A stretch of DNA of 51,127 nucleotides from Deltaproteobacteria bacterium UBA2409 (lineage in GTDB: Bacteria; Bdellovibrionota_C; UBA2361; DDRT01). The notes under the pieces were generated by a model that did not search any database, was not told where the DNA came from, and saw only the letters and a program-made list of their open reading frames with translations. Position 1 is the first letter of the stretch. The number at the start of each line of letters is the position of its first letter. The stretch lies in NCBI GenBank assembly GCA_002343185.1, contig DDRT01000004.1, positions 62,535-113,661 on the forward strand, given 5' to 3'. Made by a program: the position numbers and the translations under genes. Shown here piece by piece: positions 8,613 to 17,804 of the stretch.

Positions 8613-11600
8613 CTATTCCCTATGATATCGCTGCAACGAAGAAACACTCTTCTCTCTATCCTGAACTGAAAGAGCCTGAACAAGGGCTTGAGCTGCTGCC
8701 ATAGTAGTGAAAGTTGGTACTTTATTATCACTGGCAACAAGCCTTATTGATCTTGAGTCTAGGTGAGGGCTTTGCCCTTCAGGGGTATTAATTACTAACT
8801 GAATATCACCATCAAGGATCATATCAACAACGTGGCGAGAGCCTTCGCGAACTTTTTTTACGGTTTCAACAACCACCCCGCGTTCTTCAAGAAACTTGGC
8901 GGTTCCACTTGTGGCACACAGACTAAATCCTAAGGAAAGTAGCTTTTTAGCTAATCCCAAAAGTTCTTCCTTATCTCTATCGACCACACTTAGAAAAACT
9001 TTTCCGAATTTTGGAAGCTTTACACCAGCAGAAACTTGAGCTCTTTCAAAGGCACCAGCAAAATCAGAATCTATTCCCATCACCTCGCCGGTTGATCGCA
9101 TCTCTGGGCCAAGAATGATATCGACCCCTGCGAATTTATTAAAAGGAAATACACAAGCCTTTACGCTGTAATAATTTAAAGGTTCAAGTTTATCCTTTAT
9201 CTTCTCACCTAGCATGGCTTTAGCAGCAATCTTAGCCCAAGGCTTTCCTGTAGCTTTTGAAACGAAAGGAACAGTTCTTGATGCCCTTGGATTTGCCTCA
9301 ATAACAAAAACTTCATTTTTAGGTGTTACTGCAAATTGGACATTTAAGAGTCCCACCACTCCTAAAGCATCTGCTAATTTAATTGCAGATTCTTTTAACT
9401 CCTCAACAACGCTCTCAGAAAGAGATACAGGCGGAAGCACGCAGCTACTATCCCCTGAGTGAATTCCTGCTCGTTCGATGTGCTCCATTACCCCTGCAAT
9501 AACACAAGAGTTATTATCTCGTACGGCATCAACATCAACCTCAATTGCATTTTCTAGAAACTTATCGAGTAGAACAGGCCTTGAGTCAGAAACCGATATC
9601 CCTTCTTTAAAGTACTCTCTTAGTTCATCCTTGGAATAAAGCACTCTCATCGCTCTACCTCCAAGAACAAACGAAGGACGAATCATTAGAGGGAAGTTCA
9701 GGTTTTTGGCGACCTCTAAAGCTTCATCTTCTGATGTTGCAAGTCCACCATCAGGTTGTCTAAGCCCTAAACGTTTTATGGCTTCATTGAACTGTTTTCT
9801 GTCTTCTGCAGCATCGATTGAATCAACCGAAGTTCCTAAAATTGGTACTCCTTCATTAGCCAGAGCTCTTGAGATCTTTAAAGGTGTTTGCCCACCAAAC
9901 TGAACTATCACTCCTTTTGGTTTCTCTCGTTCAACAATTGATAGCACTGACTCAACCGTAAGTGGTTCAAAGTATAATCTATCACTTATGTCGTAATCAG
10001 TTGAAACTGTTTCTGGGTTGCAATTCACCATGATTGCCTCAAACCCTAACTCTTTTGCTGCAAATACAGCATGAACACAGCAATAATCAAACTCGATTCC
10101 TTGACCAATTCGATTAGGTCCTGAACCCAAAATTATTACTTTCTCCTTTATTGATGGAACTTGTTCACTCCCAGCATCATAACAGGAATACAGATAAGGG
10201 GTTTTGCTTTCAAACTCTGCAGCACAGGTATCTACTGCTTTATAAGATGGAACTACACCAAGTGATTTTCTGTAATCACGAAACTCTTTCTCGGAGGTAT
10301 TTAGTAAAGCCGCTAGCCTTTTATCAGTGAAGCCTAAATCTTTTAGTCCACGCATTTTAAGAGCATCAATACTTTGAAGCTTCTTTGTTTTTAGATCTTC
10401 TTCAGTATCGATGATCGATTTAATCTCAGCTAAAAACCACGGATCAATCTTGGAAAAGCTAAAAACCTCCTCTATAGACAATCCTTTTCTGAAAGCCTCC
10501 CCAACATGCCACAATCTCTCAGGACTAGGTCTGCTCAACTCGGATCTTGTATTATCACTTTTAAGATCAAAACCTGCGCTACCTGTTTCAAGGCTAGCCA
10601 TCGCTTTTTGAAGGGCTTCACAGAATGTCCTTCCGAAGGCCATCGATTCTCCAACCGATTTCATCTGAGTACCTAAAGTAGATGAAGCAGATGGAAACTT
10701 TTCAAAATTGAACCTTGGAATTTTCACCACCACATAATCTATGGAGGGCTCAAAACAGCTTGGGGTTTTTTTCGTAATATCATTTGGAATTTCATCAAGG
10801 GTATAACCAATAGCGAGCTTTGCAGCGATCTTTGCTATAGGAAAGCCAGTTGCTTTTGAAGCTAATGCGGAGCTTCTTGAAACCCGCGGGTTCATCTCAA
10901 TTACAACGATTTTTCCATTTTCAGGATTCAGCGCGAATTGTACGTTTGATCCCCCAGTATCAACTCCGATTCTTCTAATTACCTTAATCGCTGCATCTCT
11001 TAAGAGCTGATACTCTTTGTCGGTTAGTGTTTGTATTGGAGCTACTGTTATTGAATCTCCAGTATGAACCCCCATAGGGTCAAGATTTTCTATGCCGCAG
11101 ATTATTACTACGTTATCTTTTTTATCACGCATCACTTCAAGCTCGAACTCTTTCCAACCTAAAAGTGACTCTTCAACTAAAACCTCATGATTAGGACTTG
11201 CTGTTAGAGCATGCTGAAGCTTTGGAACGATCTCTTCTTCTTTGGTAATTATTCCCCCACCAGTTCCACCCAAAGTTCTGCTTGGACGCAAAATTATAGG
11301 TAGCCCAATTTTTTCGCATGCCCTCTTTCCTTCGGCTAACGATCTGCACAGATAACTTCTTGCAGATTCTAAACCGATCTCATCCATCGCTTTTCTAAAA
11401 AGCTCCCGATCTTCTGCGGTTTTAATTGCTTCTATTGAGGCTCCGATCAGCTCTGTATCGTACTTTTCAAGTATACCTGCTTCATCCAGCGCTATTGCAA
11501 GATTTAAAGCTGTTTGTCCACCAAGAGTTGGGAGAATGCAATCTGGTCTCTCTTTAGCGATCACACGTTCTAGAAACTCAACAGTGAGTGGCTCTACATA

Positions 11601-11792
11601 GGTTTGATCGGCAAACTCTGGATCAGTCATTATCGTTGCAGGATTCGAGTTTACTAAGACGACCTCGTACCCCTCCTCTCTAAGAGCCTTCGTGGCTTGT
11701 GTTCCTGAGTAATCAAACTCGCAGGCCTGACCGATTACGATTGGCCCAGACCCAATAATAAGTATCTTTTTTATGTCAGTTCTTTTTGGCAT
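8613..11792 (-). CDS. carB: Carbamoyl-phosphate synthase large subunit
   Basis: Synthesises carbamoyl phosphate for pyrimidines and arginine using ammonia delivered by CarA. The 1059-residue protein shows the internal duplication: two ATP-grasp halves, each beginning with a glycine motif (ILIIGSGPIVIGQACEFDYS and IILGSGPNRIGQGIEFDYC), and a C-terminal MGS-like allosteric domain (GFSLCATSGTAKFLEERGV). The ATG overlaps the 3' end of carA by 22 bp, with AGGGAG just upstream. It is the last gene of pyrR-pyrB-pyrC-carA-carB. Confidence 0.97.
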   Translation of the reverse strand: MPKRTDIKKILIIGSGPIVIGQACEFDYSGTQATKALREEGYEVVLVNSNPATIMTDPEFADQTYVEPLTVEFLERVIAKERPDCILPTLGGQTALNLAIALDEAGILEKYDTELIGASIEAIKTAEDRELFRKAMDEIGLESARSYLCRSLAEGKRACEKIGLPIILRPSRTLGGTGGGIITKEEEIVPKLQHALTASPNHEVLVEESLLGWKEFELEVMRDKKDNVVIICGIENLDPMGVHTGDSITVAPIQTLTDKEYQLLRDAAIKVIRRIGVDTGGSNVQFALNPENGKIVVIEMNPRVSRSSALASKATGFPIAKIAAKLAIGYTLDEIPNDITKKTPSCFEPSIDYVVVKIPRFNFEKFPSASSTLGTQMKSVGESMAFGRTFCEALQKAMASLETGSAGFDLKSDNTRSELSRPSPERLWHVGEAFRKGLSIEEVFSFSKIDPWFLAEIKSIIDTEEDLKTKKLQSIDALKMRGLKDLGFTDKRLAALLNTSEKEFRDYRKSLGVVPSYKAVDTCAAEFESKTPYLYSCYDAGSEQVPSIKEKVIILGSGPNRIGQGIEFDYCCVHAVFAAKELGFEAIMVNCNPETVSTDYDISDRLYFEPLTVESVLSIVEREKPKGVIVQFGGQTPLKISRALANEGVPILGTSVDSIDAAEDRKQFNEAIKRLGLRQPDGGLATSEDEALEVAKNLNFPLMIRPSFVLGGRAMRVLYSKDELREYFKEGISVSDSRPVLLDKFLENAIEVDVDAVRDNNSCVIAGVMEHIERAGIHSGDSSCVLPPVSLSESVVEELKESAIKLADALGVVGLLNVQFAVTPKNEVFVIEANPRASRTVPFVSKATGKPWAKIAAKAMLGEKIKDKLEPLNYYSVKACVFPFNKFAGVDIILGPEMRSTGEVMGIDSDFAGAFERAQVSAGVKLPKFGKVFLSVVDRDKEELLGLAKKLLSLGFSLCATSGTAKFLEERGVVVETVKKVREGSRHVVDMILDGDIQLVINTPEGQSPHLDSRSIRLVASDNKVPTFTTMAAAQALVQALSVQDREKSVSSLQRYHRE

Positions 11793-12883
11793 AGCTCCCT
11801 AAATCTTTTAAATAAATACTCTGAGTCTTTTGGTCCTGGTGATGCTTCTGGATGATATTGCACACAAAACGCAGTATCTGTCTCGATCCCTTCAAGTGTA
11901 TTGTCGTTAAGATTAATATGAGAAACTCTGGCCTCTTTTTTTAGAGTCTCAGGAATTACTGTAAATCCATGATTTTGAACAGTTATCTCAACCTTTCCAG
12001 TTGTAAGATCTTTTACAGGATGATTTCCCCCACGATGCCCAAACTTCAATTTTGAAGTCTTCCCTCCTAGAACCTGACCAAGTATCTGATGCCCTAAACA
12101 GATCCCGAAAATTGGAATCTTCCCATAAAGAGAATCAACAGTCTGAATAATCTCTTTTAAAGTTGCCGGGTCTCCAGGGCCATTTGAAAGAAACAGGGCA
12201 TTTGGTGAGAGAGACTTAATCTCATCTCGTGTTGAGTATGCTGGAACTACTGTAACTTTAAACCCATACGAAACAAGAAGTCTTAGGATGTTATACTTAA
12301 CTCCACAATCTAAAACCACAACATGAGGGGAATCCTTGAACACAGGTTTTGTATAGCTATTTGAAGAAGGATCCCACACACCTTCCGTCCACTGATAGCT
12401 TTTCTTACAAGAAACCTCTTTAACGTAATTTTTACCCTCCATTGAGCCAAAGCTTCTGGCTCTTTCTACAAGATCTGAGCCAGAGCCAATAGCACCTGCT
12501 TGCGAGCCTTTATCTCTTAGATGAATTACTAAGGCTCTTGTATCGATCCCTGATATGCCGATTTTTTTATGTTTTTTAAGATACTGATCAAGTGAATATT
12601 GCGCCCTGAAATTCGAGTGAAGTTTCGGATAGTTTCGAATGATCACTCCTTCAGCAAAGAACTCTCTTGATTCTTCATCAAGGTCATTTGCTCCAACATT
12701 TCCAATGTGAGGGTATGTGAATGTCAGAAGCTGTCCTGCATAACTTGGATCTGTTGTAATCTCCTGATATCCATACATAGATGTATTAAAAACTACCTCT
12801 CCTATGCCGGTATTATCAGTGTCCCCAAAAAGAGTCCCCTCAAACGTTGTGCCATCGGCAAGTGCCAGAGCCCCTTTTTTCAC
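11771..12883 (-). CDS. carA: Carbamoyl-phosphate synthase small subunit
   Basis: Glutamine amidotransferase subunit feeding ammonia to CarB. An N-terminal CPSase_sm domain (FEGTLFGDTDNTGIGEVVFNT split near residue 14) is followed by a class-I GATase with the nucleophile in FGICLGHQILG and the catalytic His/Glu in VQYHPEASPGP. The 370-residue length is normal. Its ATG overlaps the pyrC stop (ATGA), so it is coupled within the pyrimidine operon. Confidence 0.97.
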   Translation of the reverse strand: MKKGALALADGTTFEGTLFGDTDNTGIGEVVFNTSMYGYQEITTDPSYAGQLLTFTYPHIGNVGANDLDEESREFFAEGVIIRNYPKLHSNFRAQYSLDQYLKKHKKIGISGIDTRALVIHLRDKGSQAGAIGSGSDLVERARSFGSMEGKNYVKEVSCKKSYQWTEGVWDPSSNSYTKPVFKDSPHVVVLDCGVKYNILRLLVSYGFKVTVVPAYSTRDEIKSLSPNALFLSNGPGDPATLKEIIQTVDSLYGKIPIFGICLGHQILGQVLGGKTSKLKFGHRGGNHPVKDLTTGKVEITVQNHGFTVIPETLKKEARVSHINLNDNTLEGIETDTAFCVQYHPEASPGPKDSEYLFKRFRELCQKELT

Positions 12884-14133
12884 TTTTTCTCTCCTCCAAC
12901 AAATACATCTGTGACTTTTCCTTTTAATGTTCTCCCAATAAAAGGAGAATTAAAACTTAAAGACTTAATCTTATCTTCAGTAAACTTCCACTCACTATTT
13001 GGATCTAAGACAGTTATATCCGCGTAAGCACCTTTATTGAAACTTCCAACCTCTGGTCTGCGTAATATCTCAGACGCTCTAGTTGAAAGTACTTCGACAA
13101 ATCTTTTCTCAGTTAAAACTCCAGTGCTTAGAAGCTCGAGCATTAGTGGAATAGTTGTTTGAAGTCCTAGTATTCCAAAAGCCGCCTCATTAAATTCGCA
13201 ATCTTTTCTATCTCTTTCATGTGGAGCGTGATCACTTGCGACAACATCAATAACTCCTGAGGACAAAGCTTTTTGAAGAGCAAAGGTATCTTCTTTAGAT
13301 CTTAAAGGTGGCGCCATCTTAGCGTTCGTATTGTATCCTTCAACCATCTCTTCAGTTAGTAATAGATGGTGTGGGGTTACTTCGGCTGTAACATTGATTC
13401 CATCTTGCTTTGCTCTTTCTACTAAGAGTGCTCCACGGGCAGTAGATACATGGCAAATATGAATTCTCCCACCAGTGTACCTTGCTATCTCAATATCTCT
13501 TGCAATCATCACCTCTTCAGCGATTGTCGGTTGACCAACAAGTCCCATTGAGAACGATCTTGGAGATTCATTCATCGGGGCCTTATCACTAAGTCTTACA
13601 TCTTCCTCATGAAGACAAAAAAGGGAGTCTTTAGCGTACTCAAGTGCTTTACGCATAAGTTTAGAGTCCCAAACAGGTTCTCCATCATCTGAGAATGCAC
13701 AGCATCCTGCTTTTTTTAGTTCCATTAAAGGAGATAGCTCTTTTCCTTTTAATCCAATAGAGATCGAACCAATTGGGAATACTCTTGCAAGATCTGCTTT
13801 TCGTGCCTGATCTAAAATGTACTGAGTAACTTCTGCTGAGTCATTAACAGGATTTGTGTTTGGCATTGAGCAAACTGTTGTAAAACCACCAGCTATTGCT
13901 GCTGTAACACCTGAAAGAATTGTTTCTTTCCACTCAAAGCCTGGCTCTCTTAGGTGAACATGCATGTCGATGCATCCAGGGATTACCCATTTACCACTGG
14001 CATCAAGTGTTGTTTTCCAAGATCCTTCATCTTTTCCTGGATCAATAATGTCGACTATTCGGCCTTCATTAAAAAGGACATCAGCCTTCTTTCCAAGTGA
14101 CGGGAAATAACCATTTGAAATTCTACCCTTCAT
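12880..14133 (-). CDS. pyrC: Dihydroorotase
   Basis: Cyclises carbamoyl aspartate to dihydroorotate. This is the type-I amidohydrolase fold: zinc ligands in DMHVHLREPGFEWKET, internal His motifs (THICHVS-like IHICHVSTARGA and EVTPHHLLL) and the late ASDHAPHERDRK. The ATG giving MKGRISNGYF is preferred because GGGGGG lies just upstream and the N-terminus then fits the family; a TTG 12 nt upstream is the alternative. It overlaps pyrB by 11 bp and carA by 4 bp. Confidence 0.95.
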   Translation of the reverse strand: MKGRISNGYFPSLGKKADVLFNEGRIVDIIDPGKDEGSWKTTLDASGKWVIPGCIDMHVHLREPGFEWKETILSGVTAAIAGGFTTVCSMPNTNPVNDSAEVTQYILDQARKADLARVFPIGSISIGLKGKELSPLMELKKAGCCAFSDDGEPVWDSKLMRKALEYAKDSLFCLHEEDVRLSDKAPMNESPRSFSMGLVGQPTIAEEVMIARDIEIARYTGGRIHICHVSTARGALLVERAKQDGINVTAEVTPHHLLLTEEMVEGYNTNAKMAPPLRSKEDTFALQKALSSGVIDVVASDHAPHERDRKDCEFNEAAFGILGLQTTIPLMLELLSTGVLTEKRFVEVLSTRASEILRRPEVGSFNKGAYADITVLDPNSEWKFTEDKIKSLSFNSPFIGRTLKGKVTDVFVGGEKK

Positions 14134-15100
14134 GTCCCCCCGCAAGTAATGTGAATAAAACTGCCATCCTAACTGCTACTCCAAGTTCAACCTGTCTTGC
14201 GATTAACGACCTTGACCCATATGCAAGCTCACTTGATATCTCAACACCTCTATTAATTGGTCCTGGGTGAAGCACTACCGCATCGGGACAATACTTTGAT
14301 ATCACCTTCTCGGATATACCATACTCTTTCGAATACTCTTCTAGTGATGGAACAAAAAAATTACTCTGCCTTTCAAGCTGCATTCTCAAAACCATAACAA
14401 CATCAACTCCTGACAGCCCTTCTTCGAGGCAACTGTGCACTGTCAATCTACCTGGATTGTCAGTTGTAATAGGTCTTAACAGATCAGCTGAGATTAGCTT
14501 CGAAGGCACAAGCGTTTCTGGTCCAACCAGTCTAACTTCGTTACCAAGTAACCTATGAGCCATCACGTTACTTCTTGCAACGCGTGAATGGTATACATCC
14601 CCAACTATTGCGACTTTTAAGCCTTCAAGCTTCCCTAGTCGCTCTTTAATAGACAGACAATCAAGTAGAGCCTGAGTTGGGTGTTCATTCAGCCCGTCCC
14701 CTGCATTTATGATTGATATATTATCTGTCCTTTCTGCTAAAAATTCTGGGGCTCCACTAGCAGAAGATCTAATTACAACAGCATCAGGAGCCATGGCAGC
14801 AATTGTCTTTACAGTATCAAGGAGAGTTTCACCTTTTTTGGTCGATGATTCACTTCCAGAGATATTAATTGTATCTGCAGAAAGTCTTTTACCAGCTAAT
14901 TCAAAACTGACTCTTGTTCTTGTGGATGGCTCGAGGAAAAGATTGATTATACTTCGTCCTCTGAGTGAAGGAACTTTCTTAATTGCTCTTTGATTTACCT
15001 CTACAAACTGAGTTGAGTTGTGGAGGATCTCCAAAAATTTCTCTTTAGAGGTGTATCTGATCCCTAAAAGATTAGACAAGGTACACCCCGTCATCATCAA
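14123..15100 (-). CDS. pyrB: Aspartate carbamoyltransferase catalytic subunit
   Basis: Joins carbamoyl phosphate to aspartate. The conserved carbamoyl-phosphate site EPSTRTRVSFELAGKRL and the motifs HPTQALLD and HPGPINRG are all present in about 325 residues. There are three consecutive ATGs at the start, and the gene overlaps pyrR by 29 bp. An in-frame TTG (about 15079, giving MSNLLGIRYT) would match typical PyrB length better and cannot be excluded. No pyrI regulatory subunit is present. Confidence 0.95.
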   Translation of the reverse strand: MMMTGCTLSNLLGIRYTSKEKFLEILHNSTQFVEVNQRAIKKVPSLRGRSIINLFLEPSTRTRVSFELAGKRLSADTINISGSESSTKKGETLLDTVKTIAAMAPDAVVIRSSASGAPEFLAERTDNISIINAGDGLNEHPTQALLDCLSIKERLGKLEGLKVAIVGDVYHSRVARSNVMAHRLLGNEVRLVGPETLVPSKLISADLLRPITTDNPGRLTVHSCLEEGLSGVDVVMVLRMQLERQSNFFVPSLEEYSKEYGISEKVISKYCPDAVVLHPGPINRGVEISSELAYGSRSLIARQVELGVAVRMAVLFTLLAGGHEG

Positions 15101-15623
15101 AACCCATCTCTTTTAGTCTCACTTTAATACTATCTTTACGTTGGGTAGGAAGATTTTTACCAACATAATCAGCTTTTATTGGAAGCTCTTTATGTCCTCT
15201 ATCAACTAGTGCTGCTAGCTCAACTCTTGAAGGTCTTCCAAAATCGATAATTGCATCCAGGGCTGCTCTAATCGTTCTTCCTGTGAATAGAACATCATCT
15301 ACTAGAACAATCCTTGAACCAGATACTTCAAATGGAAGATCAGTACCTTTTAAAAGTGGTTTTGTTCCTGAGATTAAAAGATCATCTCTATATAGTGTTA
15401 TATCGATTACACCGAATGGGACTTTTCTGTTTTCAAGCTGCTCTATTCGATCATGGATTCTTCTTGCAAGATGTTCTCCTGCTGTTTTAATACCAACGAT
15501 TGCGAGGTTATGATCTCTATCTCTCTCTAATATCTCGTAACTTATTCTTGAAATACATCTGCTAATGGTCTCAGGGTCGACCACAAGCTTCCACAACGAA
15601 GGAATCGTTTTTGAATCTGTCAT
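15072..15623 (-). CDS. pyrR: Pyrimidine operon regulator PyrR (PRTase fold)
   Basis: A UMP-responsive RNA-binding regulator with the uracil phosphoribosyltransferase fold. The PRPP-binding motif VLVDDVLFTGRTIRAAL and the family sequence DITLYRDDL are clear in 183 residues. It heads the pyrBC-carAB operon, the arrangement known for PyrR systems. The leader holds a hairpin with a PyrR-like loop directly against the Shine-Dalgarno (see 15634-15656), so it probably represses its own operon translationally. A strong SD (AGGAG) precedes the ATG. Confidence 0.94.
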   Translation of the reverse strand: MTDSKTIPSLWKLVVDPETISRCISRISYEILERDRDHNLAIVGIKTAGEHLARRIHDRIEQLENRKVPFGVIDITLYRDDLLISGTKPLLKGTDLPFEVSGSRIVLVDDVLFTGRTIRAALDAIIDFGRPSRVELAALVDRGHKELPIKADYVGKNLPTQRKDSIKVRLKEMGFDDDGVYLV

Positions 15624-15633
15624 TTTCTCTCCT

Positions 15634-15656
15634 TTGACCGCTCACAGGCATGTCAA
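15634..15656 (-). promoter_or_regulatory. Candidate PyrR-binding hairpin at the pyrR SD
   Basis: In the minus-strand leader, TTGAC and GTCAA form a stem around a loop containing CCTGTGAG. This matches the core CCNGNGAG of known PyrR-binding loops. An outer CCT/AGG pairing across a bulge would include part of the AGGAG Shine-Dalgarno (15629-15633). This suggests UMP/PyrR-dependent occlusion of the ribosome-binding site. It is seen by eye and not folded computationally. Confidence 0.5.
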
Positions 15657-15671
15657 TTAAAGGTTCGCGAT

Positions 15672-15699
15672 ATTATAGCAGAAAATCCCCTATAGTCTA
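15672..15699 (-). promoter_or_regulatory. Sigma-70-type promoter for the pyr operon
   Basis: On the minus strand a perfect -10 TATAAT (15677-15672) is preceded at 16 bp by TAGACT (15699-15694), a 4/6 match to TTGACA. It overlaps the last bases of the hexokinase-like gene and would start a short leader containing the candidate PyrR hairpin. Confidence 0.6.
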
Positions 15700-17069
15700 G
15701 GGTAATGAGCGAGTAATTGGTGTGCTCCTTTTGTGCTTGGAGAGTAGGTCTCCTCAGAGCAAAGCTCAACTCTTATCCTGCTACTTCCTAACTTAGATGT
15801 ATAATCCATAAGTTGCCAATAATAGCTTCCAGAAGCACGAGAAAGACTACTATCAAGAGCAACTACTACTTCCACCCCTTCCGTTTCGCGTAGAAGCTTT
15901 TGTGATGCAAGGGTAATCATAGCAGCACCAAAGCCAGCACTTCTGGTTCTTAAGGCCTCACAAAGAAGAGAGATCTGAACTGCTAATCCATTTTCTCCAC
16001 CAATAGATGGGGATAAAATATCGAAGAGACCATTATCTAACCTTCTTACTTCGTCCCATTTTTCATCGGCTAGCGCAAAGATAAGTTCAGTGCTTGAAGC
16101 CTGAGCGTACCCAGTTACCCAATCAATGAAAGCATTAGATTGGAATCTTGAGACTGTAGGAATTAGAACCCTTAGGTGATCAGCAAGCTCAAAAGGCAGC
16201 AAGTTTCCAGCTATAACTGATTCAAATGAACAGAAACCCCCACCTGAAGCTTTTCTCTGCCTTCCTAGCTCAAGTGTATATTTAGATTGATATCGAGCAG
16301 GTATCTCAATAAATGCACCCATCTCTCCATTTCTTGGTGCCCCTTCAAACCAAGGAAGAAGCGCATTTGCTCCAGAAGATATAATAACAGCAGTATCTGC
16401 ATCGGAAACTGCATACCGGGTAAAATTCGTATCATTTGATATTAGAAGTAGCTCTACTTTAAAACCAATACTTGCAAGTTCAGGATTTAGGATTTCGTCT
16501 AATCTAATACCATCGGTTCCTTTACCTAAAAATGGAACTCGTTTTTGAATTACATCACTTCCTACTATTGATGCTCCAACGCCATTTTCTGTTAAATAGT
16601 TCTCCTGAGGGAAGGAGTAAATTACAGCAAATCTTGTGGCTTTTTTTTCTGGATCAATTTCTGATACTAACTTGCAGATTTTTTTCATCGCAGATTCTGG
16701 AGTAGCTTCAATATCAGAGCAAAAATCTTCAATCTTCTGATTTAGTTTTTTGATCGATTTTCCATGGATCCAGGTAATTCTGATATTAGTTCCACCAATA
16801 TCGACGATTACTACTGGTTCGGTTGTTGTTCGGCTCTTTGAAAGCTCTAAAGGAAGATAATTTGGTTTTGGAACTGAGTAGAAAGGATGATCGGGAGAAC
16901 CTCGATATAGTATCGGATAGAGCTCATTTACAAAGTTTTTTAGCTCATCAACACCAGGAATTATTCCATCAAAAAACTTGCTTACTTTTTTTGTTGTAGT
17001 CACTGCTCCAGGTAGTTTTTCACCTCTAAGAGCTTTATAGAATGGGTCGTTTAATACTGCTGAAACCAC
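15690..17069 (-). CDS. Hexokinase-family sugar kinase
   Basis: The 459-residue protein resembles hexokinase (ASKHA fold) rather than ROK glucokinases. The phosphate-1 motif is VDIGGTNIRITW (~residue 88), the presumed catalytic Asp lies in LISNDTNFTRYAV, and an ISSGANALLPW segment matches the phosphate-2 region. A PQENYL segment corresponds to the eukaryotic FP/SFPQ substrate loop. The start is GTG with no clear Shine-Dalgarno, so the N-terminus is uncertain. It probably phosphorylates a hexose; the substrate is unknown. It ends 67 bp before pyrR and contributes sequence to the pyr promoter. Confidence 0.8.
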   Translation of the reverse strand: MVSAVLNDPFYKALRGEKLPGAVTTTKKVSKFFDGIIPGVDELKNFVNELYPILYRGSPDHPFYSVPKPNYLPLELSKSRTTTEPVVIVDIGGTNIRITWIHGKSIKKLNQKIEDFCSDIEATPESAMKKICKLVSEIDPEKKATRFAVIYSFPQENYLTENGVGASIVGSDVIQKRVPFLGKGTDGIRLDEILNPELASIGFKVELLLISNDTNFTRYAVSDADTAVIISSGANALLPWFEGAPRNGEMGAFIEIPARYQSKYTLELGRQRKASGGGFCSFESVIAGNLLPFELADHLRVLIPTVSRFQSNAFIDWVTGYAQASSTELIFALADEKWDEVRRLDNGLFDILSPSIGGENGLAVQISLLCEALRTRSAGFGAAMITLASQKLLRETEGVEVVVALDSSLSRASGSYYWQLMDYTSKLGSSRIRVELCSEETYSPSTKGAHQLLAHYPRL

Positions 17070-17122
17070 TATAATCTTATTTCAAAAACAGTGTTTTAAG
17101 TCAAATCGGTGCTGGGGTACTT

Positions 17123-17190
17123 CTGGGGTCTGACCCCCGTTTTCTTTCTTCGTCTGCTGACGCAGACGACATATCCTCCCGGCTTGACCC
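17123..17190. repeat. GGTCAGG-family repeat, copy 2
   Basis: GGGTCTGACCCCCG followed by a TTTTCTTTCTTCGTCTGC segment, a GCAGACG stem partner and CTCCCGGC(T)TGACCC. It is the same roughly 54-bp unit repeated at 35631-35739, with a changed loop (TGAC for TTGC) between the CGTCTGC/GCAGACG arms. It lies in the 228-bp gap between two minus-strand genes; nothing else was recognised there. Confidence 0.65.
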
Positions 17191-17297
17191 TCATGAATAT
17201 TCTATTTTCGGCTTTTGGTACTCTGCAATCAGCTATCGGCAGTCGGAGCACGAATAACTAAAAACAGAAAGACCGACAAAACAGCTCAACCCTCTTC

Positions 17298-17579
17298 CTA
17301 AACCTTCTCAGCTTCCCCAAATAGGATCGGTGGTTGCCTTACATTTGCACCGGAAGCTTGAAGTTTAAGCCAGATAGCTCGCATCATCTCTCTAGTCTCA
17401 GTGTCTAGAAAATCATAGATATTTGGAAGATTCAAAATATGATTCATCGCACTCACTGCATATATAGGAGCAGCATCACCGTTTAGCTTATCCTGCAACG
17501 AAATTAAAAAATTCTTAAGCTCTGCTTGACTTGAAATCGATGTGAACTCTTCTTTTTTTGCGTTTTTCTTTCCTGCCAT
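17298..17579 (-). CDS. Small hypothetical protein
   Basis: A 93-residue soluble, mainly helical protein with a lysine-rich start (MAGKKNAKKEEF) and the sequence AMNHILNLPNIYDFLDTETR in the middle. No family was recognised. An AGGA Shine-Dalgarno precedes the ATG. Coding is supported by protein-like composition and a sensible start; it appears monocistronic between two intergenic regions. Confidence 0.6.
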   Translation of the reverse strand: MAGKKNAKKEEFTSISSQAELKNFLISLQDKLNGDAAPIYAVSAMNHILNLPNIYDFLDTETREMMRAIWLKLQASGANVRQPPILFGEAEKV

Positions 17580-17670
17580 AAAACTATCCTATACTTTTTG
17601 TTACCGTTTTGATCGTACCACATCAAAAGCTCGCTAACCACCTAAGGTCTCTACAAACCCCTCAGGGGTC

Positions 17671-17687
17671 GATTTGCGGAGCAAATC
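17671..17687. other. Intergenic hairpin
   Basis: GATTTGC-GGA-GCAAATC is a perfect 7-bp stem, extended by flanking CCCC/GGGG. It lies in the 225-bp gap downstream of the OmpA-like gene and upstream of the 93-residue ORF. No T-run follows on either strand, so it is not a classical terminator. Confidence 0.5.
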
Positions 17688-17804
17688 GGGGGTGAAAACA
17701 TGTAACTGTTCAAAAAAACAGACAAAGCTGATCAGGCTTTGACCACGAGAATAGCCTTGATATTTATTTGATATCCACTGAGGCTCTGAAAATATAATAA
17801 AATT

